Assembly (NCBI GenBank): GCA_030452365.1
Contig: JAKDMK010000019.1
Location: 1-14,367, forward strand
Origin: Nitrococcus sp.
GTDB lineage: Bacteria; Pseudomonadota; Gammaproteobacteria; Nitrococcales; Nitrococcaceae
DNA: 14,367 bases
Direction: 5' to 3'
Shown: in pieces, positions 1-7,781 of the stretch
Layout of the letters: the number at the start of each line of letters is the position of its first letter
How positions within the stretch are numbered: position 1 is the first letter of the stretch
Made by a program: the position numbers and the translations under genes
The notes under the pieces: model-generated
Told to the model about the DNA's origin: nothing
What the model saw: only the letters and a program-made list of their open reading frames with translations
Database searches by the model: none

Positions 1-601
<601 letters not shown>

Positions 602-756
602 GGGAGCCTCCTGTCTACCGTTGCCCCGTGGGTCATGTCCCTCTGCGCGCTACGTGAATAGGCCGCGGTGGCGTAAGCGCAGCCACAATAGGGATGCACA
701 ATACTGCGGCAGAGCCGCGGAAGTATAAACCAGCCGGGCTGCGCGCCGTATTGTCA
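602..756 (-). promoter_or_regulatory. glnD-dapD intergenic leader with weak promoter-like and hairpin sequences
   Basis: This 155-nt gap separates the glnD stop from the dapD start. On the minus strand a TATACT hexamer (727-722) resembles a sigma-70 -10 box, but I see no good -35 at 16-18 nt, so a promoter is only possible. A compact hairpin lies at 704-720: GCGGC and GCCGC arms around an AGA loop, extendable by one wobble and one C-G pair. It has no T-tract, so it is not a convincing intrinsic terminator. A second small stem (GTGGC/GCCAC, 668-672 with 682-686) is adjacent. The dapD Shine-Dalgarno closes the region. Bases 639-626 resemble the core of the palindromic repeat found elsewhere in the window. 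Confidence 0.35.
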
Positions 757-3459
757 TCAAACGCCGTCGGCGCGCATGCGCAGCTCCGCATCGTCGGTCA
801 GCAGGTGCCGCAAGCGCGCGTGCAGGCACTTCTGCGTGGCCTCATCGAGAGCGTGGTTATTGCGGTCGGCAAGGAAAAAGACGTCTTCCGCGCGCTCGCC
901 TATGGTCGCGATTTTAGCGTTTTGCAGCCGTACGCCACAGTGGGCAAAGGCATAGCCGACTTCGGCGAGCAGGCCTGGGTGGTCGCCGGTAATCAGCTCC
1001 ATGGCGGTTCGGTCATTATGCGGATCGGCGGTGAACTCGATCTGGGTCTGCGTGCTGAAGTGGCGCAGCCGCCGGGGCAATGCCCGCGGGACTGGCTGCG
1101 GCAACTGGTCGACGTGGCGCAGCATATTGCTTAGTTGCTCAATGATCTCCCGTTCGCGGAAGCCGGCAGCGATCGCCTTGCCGGTATCCTCCAGGACCAG
1201 GTAGCTATCGAGTGTGTGACCGTTCTCGGTCGTGATGATGCGGGCGTCCTGGATATCCAAGCCGAGCTGACTCAGCGCCGCGACGGTCAGGGCAAAGATA
1301 TGGTCCCGATCGCGGGTATAGACGAATACTTCGGTGCCGCCACGACTGCTGGCCAGGTCGATGAGAATGAGCGGCAGTTGCGCCTCGCCGCTTAGACCGT
1401 GGATGGCCGCCGTATGCCAGGCAATCTCCGCGGCCGAGTAGCGCAGGAAGTAATCCGCTGTGAACGGGCGCCAGATCGCGTGCACGCTCATATGATGCAA
1501 TCCGTGTGCGCGCAGTGCCTTGCGTGCCTGCGCCTGGGTCTCACCGATGAGCTCTTCCGCGTCGATGGGGTTGCCCAAGCCGCGTCGGATTGCCCGCTGC
1601 GTGAAGTGATAGAGCTCGAGCAGCAGCGCCTCGCGCCAGGCGTTCCAGAGCTTGGGGTTGGTGCCCCGAATGTCGCCGACCGTGAGTAGATAAAGGTAGT
1701 TGAGATGCTGCAGATCGCCTACCTTGCGGGCGAATTCGTTGATGACTTGTGGATCGCTGGTGTCCCGGCGCTGCGCCGTCATCGACATGAGCAGGTGATG
1801 GCGAACCAGCCAGGCGACCAAGCGGCTGTCGTAGCGGCTTAGGCCATGGTGAATGCAGAACTGGTGTGCCTCCTCGGCACCGAGCTCAGAGTGGTCGCCG
1901 CCGCGTCCCTTGCCAATATCGTGAAACAACCCGGCTACATAGAGCAGCTCGGGTTTGGGCAGGCGGTTGATCAGAGCGCTGCACAAGGGGAATTCGTGCG
2001 CGAATTCAGGCTCCGCGAAACGGCGCAGGTTGCGCACGACCATCAAGATATGGGAGTCCACTGTATAGGCGTGGAATAGGTCGTATTGCATGCGCCCGGT
2101 AATACGGCCGATGGCCGGCAAATAGCGCCCGAGGATGCCGTAGGTATGCATTCTGCGCAGCTCATGGGTGATTCCATGGGGCTGGCGCAAGATCTCCATG
2201 AACAGGCTGCGGCAGCGCAGATCATTGCGGAACCGCTCGTCAATCAAGTAATGGTGTTGGCGCATCAGCCGTATCGTTGCCGCGCGCACGCCTTTGACCT
2301 CGGGGTGCTCCTGAATCAATAGAAACACCTCCAGCAGCGCGAATGGGTAGCGCCGGAACACATTGCCTTGGGTGACCTCGATGAAACCGCGCTTGACCTG
2401 GAAGCGCTTGTTAAGCCGCCGGGGCGTCTCGTCCAGATCGGCGTAGAGGATCGCTTCCTGGTAGAGCTGAAGCAGCATTTCGTTCAGGCAGCTCAGCGCC
2501 ATCACGATGCGGTAATAGCGCTGCATGAGCTCTTCGACCGCGAGCGTGTGCTCGGTATCGCGGTAGCCGAACTGGCGGGCGAGAGTGGCCTGATAGTCGA
2601 AGAGCAGGCGGTCCTCGCGGCGTTCCGTGAGCACGTGCAGGGCGAAGCGAAGATCCCAAAGGAAATATTGGCCGCGCATGAGCGTGCCGTACTCGCTCTC
2701 GGTAAGGAACTCATGATCCACCAGATCGTGCAGCGTACTGGCGCCAAAGTGGCGTTTGGCCACCCAGCCGATCATATGGATGTCGCGCAGGCCTCCAGGA
2801 CTCTCCTTGAGGTTGGGCTCGAGATTATGCGCCGTGTCGTGGTGTTTTTCGTGGCGGGCAAGCTGTTCGCGCCACTTGGCCTCGAAGAACTCGCGACTGG
2901 GCCAGATCCGCTCCGCACCGGTGGCCTCTAGCATGGACCGATACAGCCCAGCGGAGCCGGCGAGCAGGCGGGATTCCATCAGATTGGTGGCGACGGTAAT
3001 GTCCTGGGCTGCTTCTTGGACACACTCGGCTATGGTTCGTACACTATGGCCAACCTGCAGGCCGATATCCCAGAGCTGCGTGACGATGCAATTGAGCGCA
3101 TGGTCAAAGCAGTTTTGCGCCGAGTCGGCGAGCACGACCAGAAGGTCGGTATCGGAGCCCGGATGAAGCTCCCCTCTGCCGTAGCCGCCTACTGCAACCA
3201 GCGTGGCCTGCGCCCCGGCCTCACTCAAGTGCAGATCCCAAACTCGGGTGACCAGCGCATCCACCATTTCCGCGCGCAACGCCACCAGCTCGACGGCGGG
3301 TGTGCCTTCCAGAAAACGCGCGCGCAGAACCTGATCGGCGCTCGCAAGGCCTTGGCGCAGCAGAGGCGTTGCGGGTTGGCCCTGCTGCAATGCTTTGTCG
3401 ATCGTAGCGGTATCGAGCAGGTAGCGATCATTGCGAATGCGAGCGGAGGTTAGGCTCAT
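757..3459 (-). CDS. glnD: GlnD, bifunctional PII uridylyltransferase/uridylyl-removing enzyme
   Basis: GlnD senses glutamine. It uridylylates PII proteins (GlnB/GlnK) when nitrogen is limiting and removes UMP when glutamine is plentiful, so it controls glutamine synthetase and the Ntr response. At 900 residues it is close to the E. coli protein (890). The nucleotidyltransferase motif GGYGRGELHPGSDTD is at residues 91-105. The linker motif SPGGLRDIHMI is near 220-230. The HD hydrolase motif is AGLFHDIGKGRGGDHSE (His513-Asp514). Two C-terminal ACT domains lie at about 708-757 and 818-870; the second contains GDHPGLLAEVG. A stop seven codons upstream on the minus strand limits the choice to the ATG at 3459. 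Its Shine-Dalgarno is poor (GAAGAT, about 12 nt away), which suggests weak or coupled translation after map. Repeat copy A lies in the 87-nt gap to map. Confidence 0.98.
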   Translation of the reverse strand: MSLTSARIRNDRYLLDTATIDKALQQGQPATPLLRQGLASADQVLRARFLEGTPAVELVALRAEMVDALVTRVWDLHLSEAGAQATLVAVGGYGRGELHPGSDTDLLVVLADSAQNCFDHALNCIVTQLWDIGLQVGHSVRTIAECVQEAAQDITVATNLMESRLLAGSAGLYRSMLEATGAERIWPSREFFEAKWREQLARHEKHHDTAHNLEPNLKESPGGLRDIHMIGWVAKRHFGASTLHDLVDHEFLTESEYGTLMRGQYFLWDLRFALHVLTERREDRLLFDYQATLARQFGYRDTEHTLAVEELMQRYYRIVMALSCLNEMLLQLYQEAILYADLDETPRRLNKRFQVKRGFIEVTQGNVFRRYPFALLEVFLLIQEHPEVKGVRAATIRLMRQHHYLIDERFRNDLRCRSLFMEILRQPHGITHELRRMHTYGILGRYLPAIGRITGRMQYDLFHAYTVDSHILMVVRNLRRFAEPEFAHEFPLCSALINRLPKPELLYVAGLFHDIGKGRGGDHSELGAEEAHQFCIHHGLSRYDSRLVAWLVRHHLLMSMTAQRRDTSDPQVINEFARKVGDLQHLNYLYLLTVGDIRGTNPKLWNAWREALLLELYHFTQRAIRRGLGNPIDAEELIGETQAQARKALRAHGLHHMSVHAIWRPFTADYFLRYSAAEIAWHTAAIHGLSGEAQLPLILIDLASSRGGTEVFVYTRDRDHIFALTVAALSQLGLDIQDARIITTENGHTLDSYLVLEDTGKAIAAGFREREIIEQLSNMLRHVDQLPQPVPRALPRRLRHFSTQTQIEFTADPHNDRTAMELITGDHPGLLAEVGYAFAHCGVRLQNAKIATIGERAEDVFFLADRNNHALDEATQKCLHARLRHLLTDDAELRMRADGV

Positions 3460-3498
3460 GGGCGTTGGATCTTCAAGTCAGACCGGCGCCTGGCCTGA

Positions 3499-3549
3499 CG
3501 GGCTGTTGGGCAGCAACGCGGCGCCGTGGATGGGTGTCAACAGGCCCTA
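3499..3549 (-). repeat. Palindromic intergenic repeat, copy A (map-glnD gap)
   Basis: Read on the minus strand, the element starts at the TAG stop codon of map with TAGGGCCTGTTGACA (3549-3535). It has CTGTTG at 3543-3538 and CAACAG at 3508-3503 as inverted ends around a 29-nt centre. With one bulged C the outer stem extends to GGG/CCC, giving nine pairs. The first 25 nt match copy B (4324-4348, opposite orientation) at 23 positions. The core CCACGGCGCCGCG matches copy C at 12 of 13 positions. The mobility class and function are unknown to me; REP-like or processing/termination roles are both possible. A shorter local hairpin (GTTG/CAAC around GGCAG, 3504-3516) competes with the long one. Confidence 0.7.
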
Positions 3550-4293
3550 CGTGAGAATCTCGTACCCGCTTGCGGTCACCAGCAAGGTGTGCTCCCATTG
3601 GGCCGATAGGCTGTGGTCCTTAGTCACCACTGTCCAACGATCCTTGAGCAGCCGGGTTGCCGGATGACCGGCGTTGATCATGGGCTCAATGGTGAAGGTC
3701 ATCCCTTCCTGCAGTGCCAGACCATCGCCAGGCCTTCCGTAATGAAGGACCTGGGGCTCCTCGTGGAAGCCGCGCCCGATTCCGTGCCCGCAATACTCAC
3801 GTACCACGGAGTAGCCATGGCTTTCGGTGAACTGTTGGATGGCGTGGCCGATATCGCCCAGGCGAATGCCGGGGCGTACTTGCTCGATTCCCACCATCAT
3901 GCATTGATAAGCAACCTCGCAGAGCCGGCGGCCCTGGATGGAGGGCTCGGTAACATAGAACATGCGGCTGGTATCCCCGTGGTAACCATCCTTGATCACG
4001 GTCACATCGATGTTGATGATGTCGCCGCGCTTGAGCTTTTTCGCACCTGGGATGCCGTGACAGACCACGTGGTTGACGGATGTGCAGATCGACTTCGGAA
4101 AGCCCCGATAGTTGAGCGGAGCGGGGATTGCATCCAGATGGTTGACGATATAGTCATGGCAGATCCGATCGAGCTCCTCGGTGGTTATTCCGGGCCGCAC
4201 GTACGGTTCGATCATGTTTAGAACCTCGGCCGCCAGGCGGCCGGCCACACGCATCTTCTCAATTTCTTCCGCGTTCTTTATGGTAACCGGCAT
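3547..4293 (-). CDS. map: Methionine aminopeptidase, type I (MetAP)
   Basis: The enzyme removes the initiator methionine from nascent proteins whose second residue is small. The protein has 248 residues (E. coli 264). All five dimetal ligands of the family are visible: Asp96 (INIDVT), Asp107 (YHGDTSR), His170 (EYCGHGIG), Glu203 (TIEPM) and Glu234 (AQWEHT). His79 in VCHGIPG matches the conserved active-site histidine. The frame stays open upstream to 4431, but homology begins at MPVTIKNAEEIEKM. The ATG at 4293 has AAAGG about nine bases upstream, so I chose it. The gene is divergent from rpsB and is followed by glnD on the same strand. It is bracketed by inverted repeat copies A and B, with copy A beginning exactly at its TAG stop. 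Confidence 0.97.
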   Translation of the reverse strand: MPVTIKNAEEIEKMRVAGRLAAEVLNMIEPYVRPGITTEELDRICHDYIVNHLDAIPAPLNYRGFPKSICTSVNHVVCHGIPGAKKLKRGDIINIDVTVIKDGYHGDTSRMFYVTEPSIQGRRLCEVAYQCMMVGIEQVRPGIRLGDIGHAIQQFTESHGYSVVREYCGHGIGRGFHEEPQVLHYGRPGDGLALQEGMTFTIEPMINAGHPATRLLKDRWTVVTKDHSLSAQWEHTLLVTASGYEILT

Positions 4294-4323
4294 TATGGAA
4301 AACCTTTGTTCGAAACAGGAGCC

Positions 4324-4374
4324 TAGGGCCTGTTGACATCCACCCACGCGGTCGAGGCGCAGGCTGAACGGATC
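4324..4374 (+). repeat. Palindromic intergenic repeat, copy B (map leader / rpsB upstream region)
   Basis: TAGGGCCTGTTGACA at 4324-4338 is identical to the start of copy A, in inverted orientation; the following ten bases match at eight. From CTGTTG (4330-4335) an ungapped comparison with copy C (from 14263) gives about 33 identities in 45 positions, including the shared block TCCACCCACG (4339-4348). The right arm is degenerate: GAACGG (4366-4371) stands where CAACAG occurs in copies A and C. The copy lies between the candidate map promoter and the map start codon, so it would be transcribed in the map leader. It ends just upstream of the rpsB promoter. Confidence 0.65.
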
Positions 4375-4382
4375 GGTGACAA

Positions 4383-4411
4383 ATTGTAGCTGGATCGGAA
4401 ATATGGTATAA
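4383..4411 (-). promoter_or_regulatory. Candidate map promoter (divergent, overlapping rpsB promoter)
   Basis: On the minus strand TACAAT (4388-4383) matches five of six bases of the -10 consensus. The hexamer at 17-bp spacing (TTATAC, 4411-4406) is a poor -35. If used, transcription would start near 4376 and give a leader of about 80 nt that carries repeat copy B. The candidate -10 overlaps the -35 region of the rpsB promoter, so the two would compete for RNA polymerase. The evidence is motif-only. Confidence 0.3.
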
Positions 4412-4420
4412 AGCGCGCGC
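4384..4420 (+). promoter_or_regulatory. rpsB-tsf promoter, extended -10 with GC-rich discriminator
   Basis: TATAAA at 4407-4412 is preceded by TGG (4404-4406), an extended -10 (TGn). The -35 at 17-bp spacing is weak (TTGTAG, 4384-4389), as is common with extended -10 promoters. Bases 4413-4420 are GCGCGCGC, the GC-rich discriminator typical of stringently controlled ribosomal-protein and stable-RNA promoters. Transcription would start near 4419-4420, giving a leader of about 167 nt. Two direct copies of GGATCGG (4370-4376 and 4392-4398) lie 22 bp apart around the -35. ppGpp/DksA control is inferred from the discriminator. Confidence 0.7.
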
Positions 4421-4586
4421 TTTCCAGGCAAACGTTGGTTTCGTCATCGGCCGTACCGTAGGCCGCAATAACTGGGGGCCAATCCCAGACACACCACACA
4501 TGCACCGTCACACGCGACCGGGTGCCCAATGAGGGTTGTTGCGCGCGGGTGCATGGAGGCTCAACCCGAACGAGGAGCAACCAGTC
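4420..4586 (+). promoter_or_regulatory. Structured rpsB leader, probable S2 autoregulatory region
   Basis: The leader holds two tandem hairpins: CGGCC/GGCCG (4448-4452 with 4461-4465) and CTGGG/CCCAG (4472-4476 with 4484-4488). Further on, CATGCACC (4499-4506) is perfectly complementary to GGTGCATG (4548-4555). Part of it (GCACC) can instead pair with GGTGC at 4521-4525. GGGTTG (4533-4538) can pair with CAACCC (4562-4567), and part of it with CAACC next to the Shine-Dalgarno (4578-4582). Ribosomal protein S2 is known to repress rpsB-tsf through a long leader in E. coli. The equivalence of this leader is my inference from position, length and structure. Confidence 0.5.
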
Positions 4587-5357
4587 ATGGCCAAAGTGAG
4601 CATGCGGCAAATGCTTGAAGCCGGCGTGCACTTCGGGCATCAGACCCGTTACTGGGACCCGAAGATGGCATCCTATATCTTCGGCCAGCGCAATAAAATT
4701 CACATCATCAACCTCGAGAAGACGCTCCCGCTTTACGAAGACGCCATGAACTATATGGGCCGCCTCGCCGCCAACGGCGGTCGGATTCTGTTCGTGGGCA
4801 CCAAGCGTGCCGCGCGCGAGGCGCTGCGCGAGGAGGCCATGCGCTGTGCGATGCCGTACGTCAATCACCGCTGGCTGGGCGGCATGCTGACCAATTTCCG
4901 CACGGTGAAGCGTTCCATTCGCCGCTACACGGATCTCCAGCAGCAGGAGAAGGACGGCACCTTCGACAAGCTGAGCAAGCGAGAAGTGCTCTCCTTGCAT
5001 CGTGAAATGGGCAAACTCGAACGCGCCTTCGGCGGCATTGTCGATATGGAGGCGCTGCCGGACGCACTATTCGTCATCGACACGGGCTACGAGCGGATTG
5101 CGGTGCAGGAAGCACGCAAGCTGAACATTGCGGTGGTTGCTGTTGTCGACACCAACAATTCGCCGCGTGCGATCGACTATGTTATCCCCGGCAATGATGA
5201 CGCTTTTCGCGCCATTCGTCTTTACTTGCAAGGCGCGGCCGATGCAATCATCGATGCCCGGATGGCTGGCCTTCGGCCCAGCGGCGACGATGAGTTCATC
5301 GAGATCGAGGCGCCGGCCGCCACCCCCGCTGTCGAGGCAGAGCAGCCGGCCAAATGA
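4587..5357 (+). CDS. rpsB: 30S ribosomal protein S2
   Basis: S2 is a small-subunit protein at the 30S head-body junction. It is needed for S1 binding and, in E. coli, represses its own operon. The protein has 256 residues (E. coli 241). Conserved stretches are HFGHQTRYW (15-23), [11 protein letters not shown] (93-103), PDALFVIDT (158-166), DTNNSP (188-193) and IPGNDDA (200-206). The C-terminal tail after about residue 230 is acidic and rich in Ala, Pro and Glu, the usual variable region. The frame opens at 4536, but homology starts at [10 protein letters not shown]. The ATG at 4587 has GAGGAG at 4572-4577, nine bases upstream. tsf follows after 56 nt, the standard rpsB-tsf operon. Confidence 0.99.
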   Translation: MAKVSMRQMLEAGVHFGHQTRYWDPKMASYIFGQRNKIHIINLEKTLPLYEDAMNYMGRLAANGGRILFVGTKRAAREALREEAMRCAMPYVNHRWLGGMLTNFRTVKRSIRRYTDLQQQEKDGTFDKLSKREVLSLHREMGKLERAFGGIVDMEALPDALFVIDTGYERIAVQEARKLNIAVVAVVDTNNSPRAIDYVIPGNDDAFRAIRLYLQGAADAIIDARMAGLRPSGDDEFIEIEAPAATPAVEAEQPAK

Positions 5358-5413
5358 ATGCCAGGCTCCGGCGCGGGCAATTCGATACTGCGTCGGCAAG
5401 AGGTGATATACGC

Positions 5414-6301
5414 ATGGCGATTACCGCGCAAATGGTAAAGGATCTCCGCGAGCGTACCGGCGCCGGGATGATGGAATGTAAAAAGGCGCTGCAAGAAACC
5501 AACGGAAACGAGGATGCCGCGATTGAGGTATTGCGCAAGCGTGGCCTGGCAAAGGCCGAGCGCAAGGCCGGCCGGCTTGCCGCCGAGGGTGCGATCGTCA
5601 TCGCCATGAGCGAGAATCGTACGCAGAGCGCGATGCTCGAAGTCAATTGCGAGACGGATTTCGTGGCCGCGGATCAACACTTTAAAGGCTTCGTAGACCA
5701 GGTCGCAGGCCAACTTGTCGCGGAAGGTCCCGATGACATCCCGGCCTTGAGGAGACTATACCTGGGGGACGGCTCGAACGACACGGTCGAGAGGGCGCAA
5801 ACGTCGCTCATCGCCAAGCTCGGGGAGAATATTCAAATCCGGCGCTTCATCCGCTACCAAACCCAGGCGGGCTTGATCGGCGCCTACCTACATGGCAACC
5901 GGATCGGCGTTATGCTCGAGATAGAGGGCAGCGATGCCGTGCTGGCGCGCGATCTTTGTATGCATATCGCCGCCAGCCGCCCGCTGTGCCTCGATCAGGA
6001 CGACTTGCCTGCACATATCGTGGAGAAGGAGCGGGAGATCCTGACCGCCCAAGCCCAAGACAGCGGCAAGCCCGCGGAGATCGTGCATAAAATGGTTGAA
6101 GGGCGGCTGCGTAAGTGGTTTGAAGAGGTGACCCTGCTGGGGCAGCCCTTCGTTAAAGACCCGGAGCAGAGCGTTGGTGCGCTCCTTGAGAAAGCCGATG
6201 CCCGGGTGCTGCGCTTTGCCCGCTACGAGGTAGGCGAAGGATTCGACAAGAAGCGAGCCAACTTTGCCGAGGAGGTTGCGGCCCAGGTCAAGGACTCCTA
6301 A
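5414..6301 (+). CDS. tsf: Translation elongation factor Ts
   Basis: EF-Ts is the guanine-nucleotide exchange factor that regenerates EF-Tu-GTP. The protein has 295 residues (E. coli 283). The N-terminal UBA-like module is visible ([19 protein letters not shown], residues 8-26). The core motif NCETDFVA is at 78-85; its TDFVA contacts EF-Tu in known structures. The C-terminal region has [15 protein letters not shown] (217-231) and [10 protein letters not shown] (241-250). The frame is open from 5354, but the ATG at 5414 begins the conserved [11 protein letters not shown] and is preceded by AGAGGTGA (5399-5406). It is co-transcribed with rpsB; pyrH follows after 43 nt. Confidence 0.99.
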   Translation: MAITAQMVKDLRERTGAGMMECKKALQETNGNEDAAIEVLRKRGLAKAERKAGRLAAEGAIVIAMSENRTQSAMLEVNCETDFVAADQHFKGFVDQVAGQLVAEGPDDIPALRRLYLGDGSNDTVERAQTSLIAKLGENIQIRRFIRYQTQAGLIGAYLHGNRIGVMLEIEGSDAVLARDLCMHIAASRPLCLDQDDLPAHIVEKEREILTAQAQDSGKPAEIVHKMVEGRLRKWFEEVTLLGQPFVKDPEQSVGALLEKADARVLRFARYEVGEGFDKKRANFAEEVAAQVKDS

Positions 6302-6344
6302 CCCTGGTGCGTGGCGGCCACCCCATGGCATGGCGGTCCCGTCG

Positions 6345-7064
6345 ATGAACGAGCCCAAGTATCGCCGGATTCTGTTGAAGCTCAGTGGTGAGGCGTTGCT
6401 CGGCGATATGGCCTACGGGGTCGATCCCGGGGTTCTGAAACGGCTGGCGAGCGAAATCCGCGCGCTCGGCGAGTGGGGCGTGCAAGTCGCATTAGTTATT
6501 GGAGGTGGCAACATCTGTCGCGGCGCGGGCTTGGCAGCCAAGGGCATGGACCGAGTGACGGCCGATCAGATGGGAATGTTGGCGACGCTGTTGAACGCGC
6601 TGGCATTGCAGGACGCCCTCGAGCAGGAACAGGTTTTTACCCGCGTGATGTCTGCCATCAAAGTCAATCAGGTATGTGAAGACTATATTCGGCGGCGCGC
6701 CATCCGCCATCTGGAAAAGGGGCGCGTCGTTATATTCGCTGCCGGCACCGGTAATCCATTCTTCACCACCGACTCCGCGGCGAGCCTGCGCGCTATCGAG
6801 ATCAACGCGGATATCATGCTCAAGGCGACCAAGGTCGATGGCGTATATAGCGCAGATCCGATCGAGGATCCGGGGGCGGAACGTTATCGGCGGTTGACCT
6901 ATGACGAGGTGCTCCAGCGTAGGCTGAACGTGATGGACGCGACCGCCATTGTCCTTTGCCGAGAGCAGAGTATGCCCATCATGGTCTTTGACATCACCCG
7001 ACCGGGCTGCCTTCACGATGTGGTTGCGGGATGCGCTATTGGGACGTTTGTCGATAGGGGATGA
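6345..7064 (+). CDS. pyrH: Uridylate kinase (UMP kinase)
   Basis: PyrH phosphorylates UMP to UDP using ATP. It is a hexameric amino-acid-kinase-fold enzyme, activated by GTP and inhibited by UTP in most bacteria. From the ATG at 6345 the protein has 239 residues (E. coli 241). Motifs are KLSGEAL (12-18), GGGNICRG (53-60), [13 protein letters not shown] (134-146) and [10 protein letters not shown] (163-172). The start is uncertain. GGCGGT (6332-6337) lies seven bases before 6345 and resembles a Shine-Dalgarno, which decides my choice. An in-frame ATG at 6330 would add five residues and is also plausible. The TGA stop lies 5 nt before the frr start, suggesting translational coupling. Confidence 0.97.
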   Translation: MNEPKYRRILLKLSGEALLGDMAYGVDPGVLKRLASEIRALGEWGVQVALVIGGGNICRGAGLAAKGMDRVTADQMGMLATLLNALALQDALEQEQVFTRVMSAIKVNQVCEDYIRRRAIRHLEKGRVVIFAAGTGNPFFTTDSAASLRAIEINADIMLKATKVDGVYSADPIEDPGAERYRRLTYDEVLQRRLNVMDATAIVLCREQSMPIMVFDITRPGCLHDVVAGCAIGTFVDRG

Positions 7065-7069
7065 CGCCC

Positions 7070-7627
7070 ATGATTGAGGACATCAACAAGGATGCTGTCG
7101 TGCGCATGCGGAAGAGCATCGAAGCTCTGAATCATGAGTTCCACAAGATACGCACGGGTAGAGCCCACACCAGCTTGCTGGACCATATCAGCGTTTCATA
7201 CTACGGCGCGAAGATGTTGCTTAACCAAGTGGCATCGGTGGCCGTCAGTGACGCTAGGACTCTGAGTATCACCCCTTGGGAGAAAGGCATGATTCCGGTG
7301 GTGGAAAAAGCAATTCTCGAATCGGACCTGGGGTTGACTCCAAACACCGCGGGTGGCGTGATCCGCATTCCTCTGCCGGCGTTGTCCGAAGAGCGTCGCC
7401 ACGAGCTGATTCGCGTCGTCAAGCATGAGGCCGAGCAGGCTAAGATCGCGATCCGCAACATCCGCCGCGACGCCAACAGCGCCCTCAAGTCCCTGCTCAA
7501 AGAAAAGGAAATAACCGAGGACGACGAGAAGCGCGCAGAGGACGAGATTCAGAAGCTCACCGACAAGCACACCACCGAGGTGGACAACCTGCTCGCTGCC
7601 AAGGAGAAGGAGATGATGGAGGTTTGA
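7070..7627 (+). CDS. frr: Ribosome recycling factor (RRF)
   Basis: RRF works with EF-G to split post-termination ribosomes. The protein is 185 residues from the ATG at 7070, exactly the E. coli length, and begins [13 protein letters not shown] like its relatives. An ATG at 7061 overlapping the pyrH stop would add MTP, but GGGG at 7057-7060 is better spaced for 7070. Conserved KIRTGRA is at 26-32 and NIRRDAN at 130-136, with Arg132 at the position important in E. coli RRF. The rest shows the long coiled three-helix bundle pattern ([19 protein letters not shown]). It ends the translation-related part of the cluster and is followed by a 153-nt gap. Confidence 0.99.
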   Translation: MIEDINKDAVVRMRKSIEALNHEFHKIRTGRAHTSLLDHISVSYYGAKMLLNQVASVAVSDARTLSITPWEKGMIPVVEKAILESDLGLTPNTAGGVIRIPLPALSEERRHELIRVVKHEAEQAKIAIRNIRRDANSALKSLLKEKEITEDDEKRAEDEIQKLTDKHTTEVDNLLAAKEKEMMEV

Positions 7628-7781
7628 GCCGTTATACCGGCCGAAGGATTGGGGCCTGCTCTAGAGCGCGGGGGGGCAATTCCCACCGCGAGCTTGGGCA
7701 GTGCGATAACCGGGTTGCGGCAACGTCATACTCGAACAGACCCCGTCGGATGGCCGACAGCGGTGTAGTTCGGGAGTTGTG
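7628..7781 (+). other. frr-uppS intergenic region with hairpins
   Basis: This is the largest gap in the plus-strand cluster. It contains a perfect 10-bp palindrome GCTCTAGAGC (7658-7667). Next is a GC-rich hairpin with arms 7667-7675 and 7682-7690: eight pairs, one G-A mismatch and a 6-nt loop (GCAATT). A smaller stem GTCGG/CCGAC lies at 7745-7758, shortly before the uppS Shine-Dalgarno. No T-tract follows any of them, so a classical intrinsic terminator is not supported. An RNA-processing or partial-termination role between the translation and envelope genes is possible. I see no convincing sigma-70 promoter; the best -10-like hexamer, CATACT (7727-7732), has no matching -35. Confidence 0.4.

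Noticed and set aside
2368..2931. 187-codon plus-strand frame opposite glnD
   Set aside because: It is a shadow of conserved GlnD sequence with no domain or convincing ribosome binding site.
4333..4361. Perfect TTGACA at 4333-4338 as a plus-strand -35
   Set aside because: The bases at 16-18 bp spacing are GC-rich with no -10 likeness; TTGACA is part of the repeat element.
4294..4431. N-terminal extension of map by 46 codons
   Set aside because: It runs through the regulatory region and repeat copy B, has no homology to MetAP, and the ATG at 4293 has a good Shine-Dalgarno and starts the conserved sequence.
4323..5000. 225-codon minus-strand frame across the rpsB start and leader
   Set aside because: It is antisense to rpsB and crosses the promoter and leader; its translation resembles no family I know.
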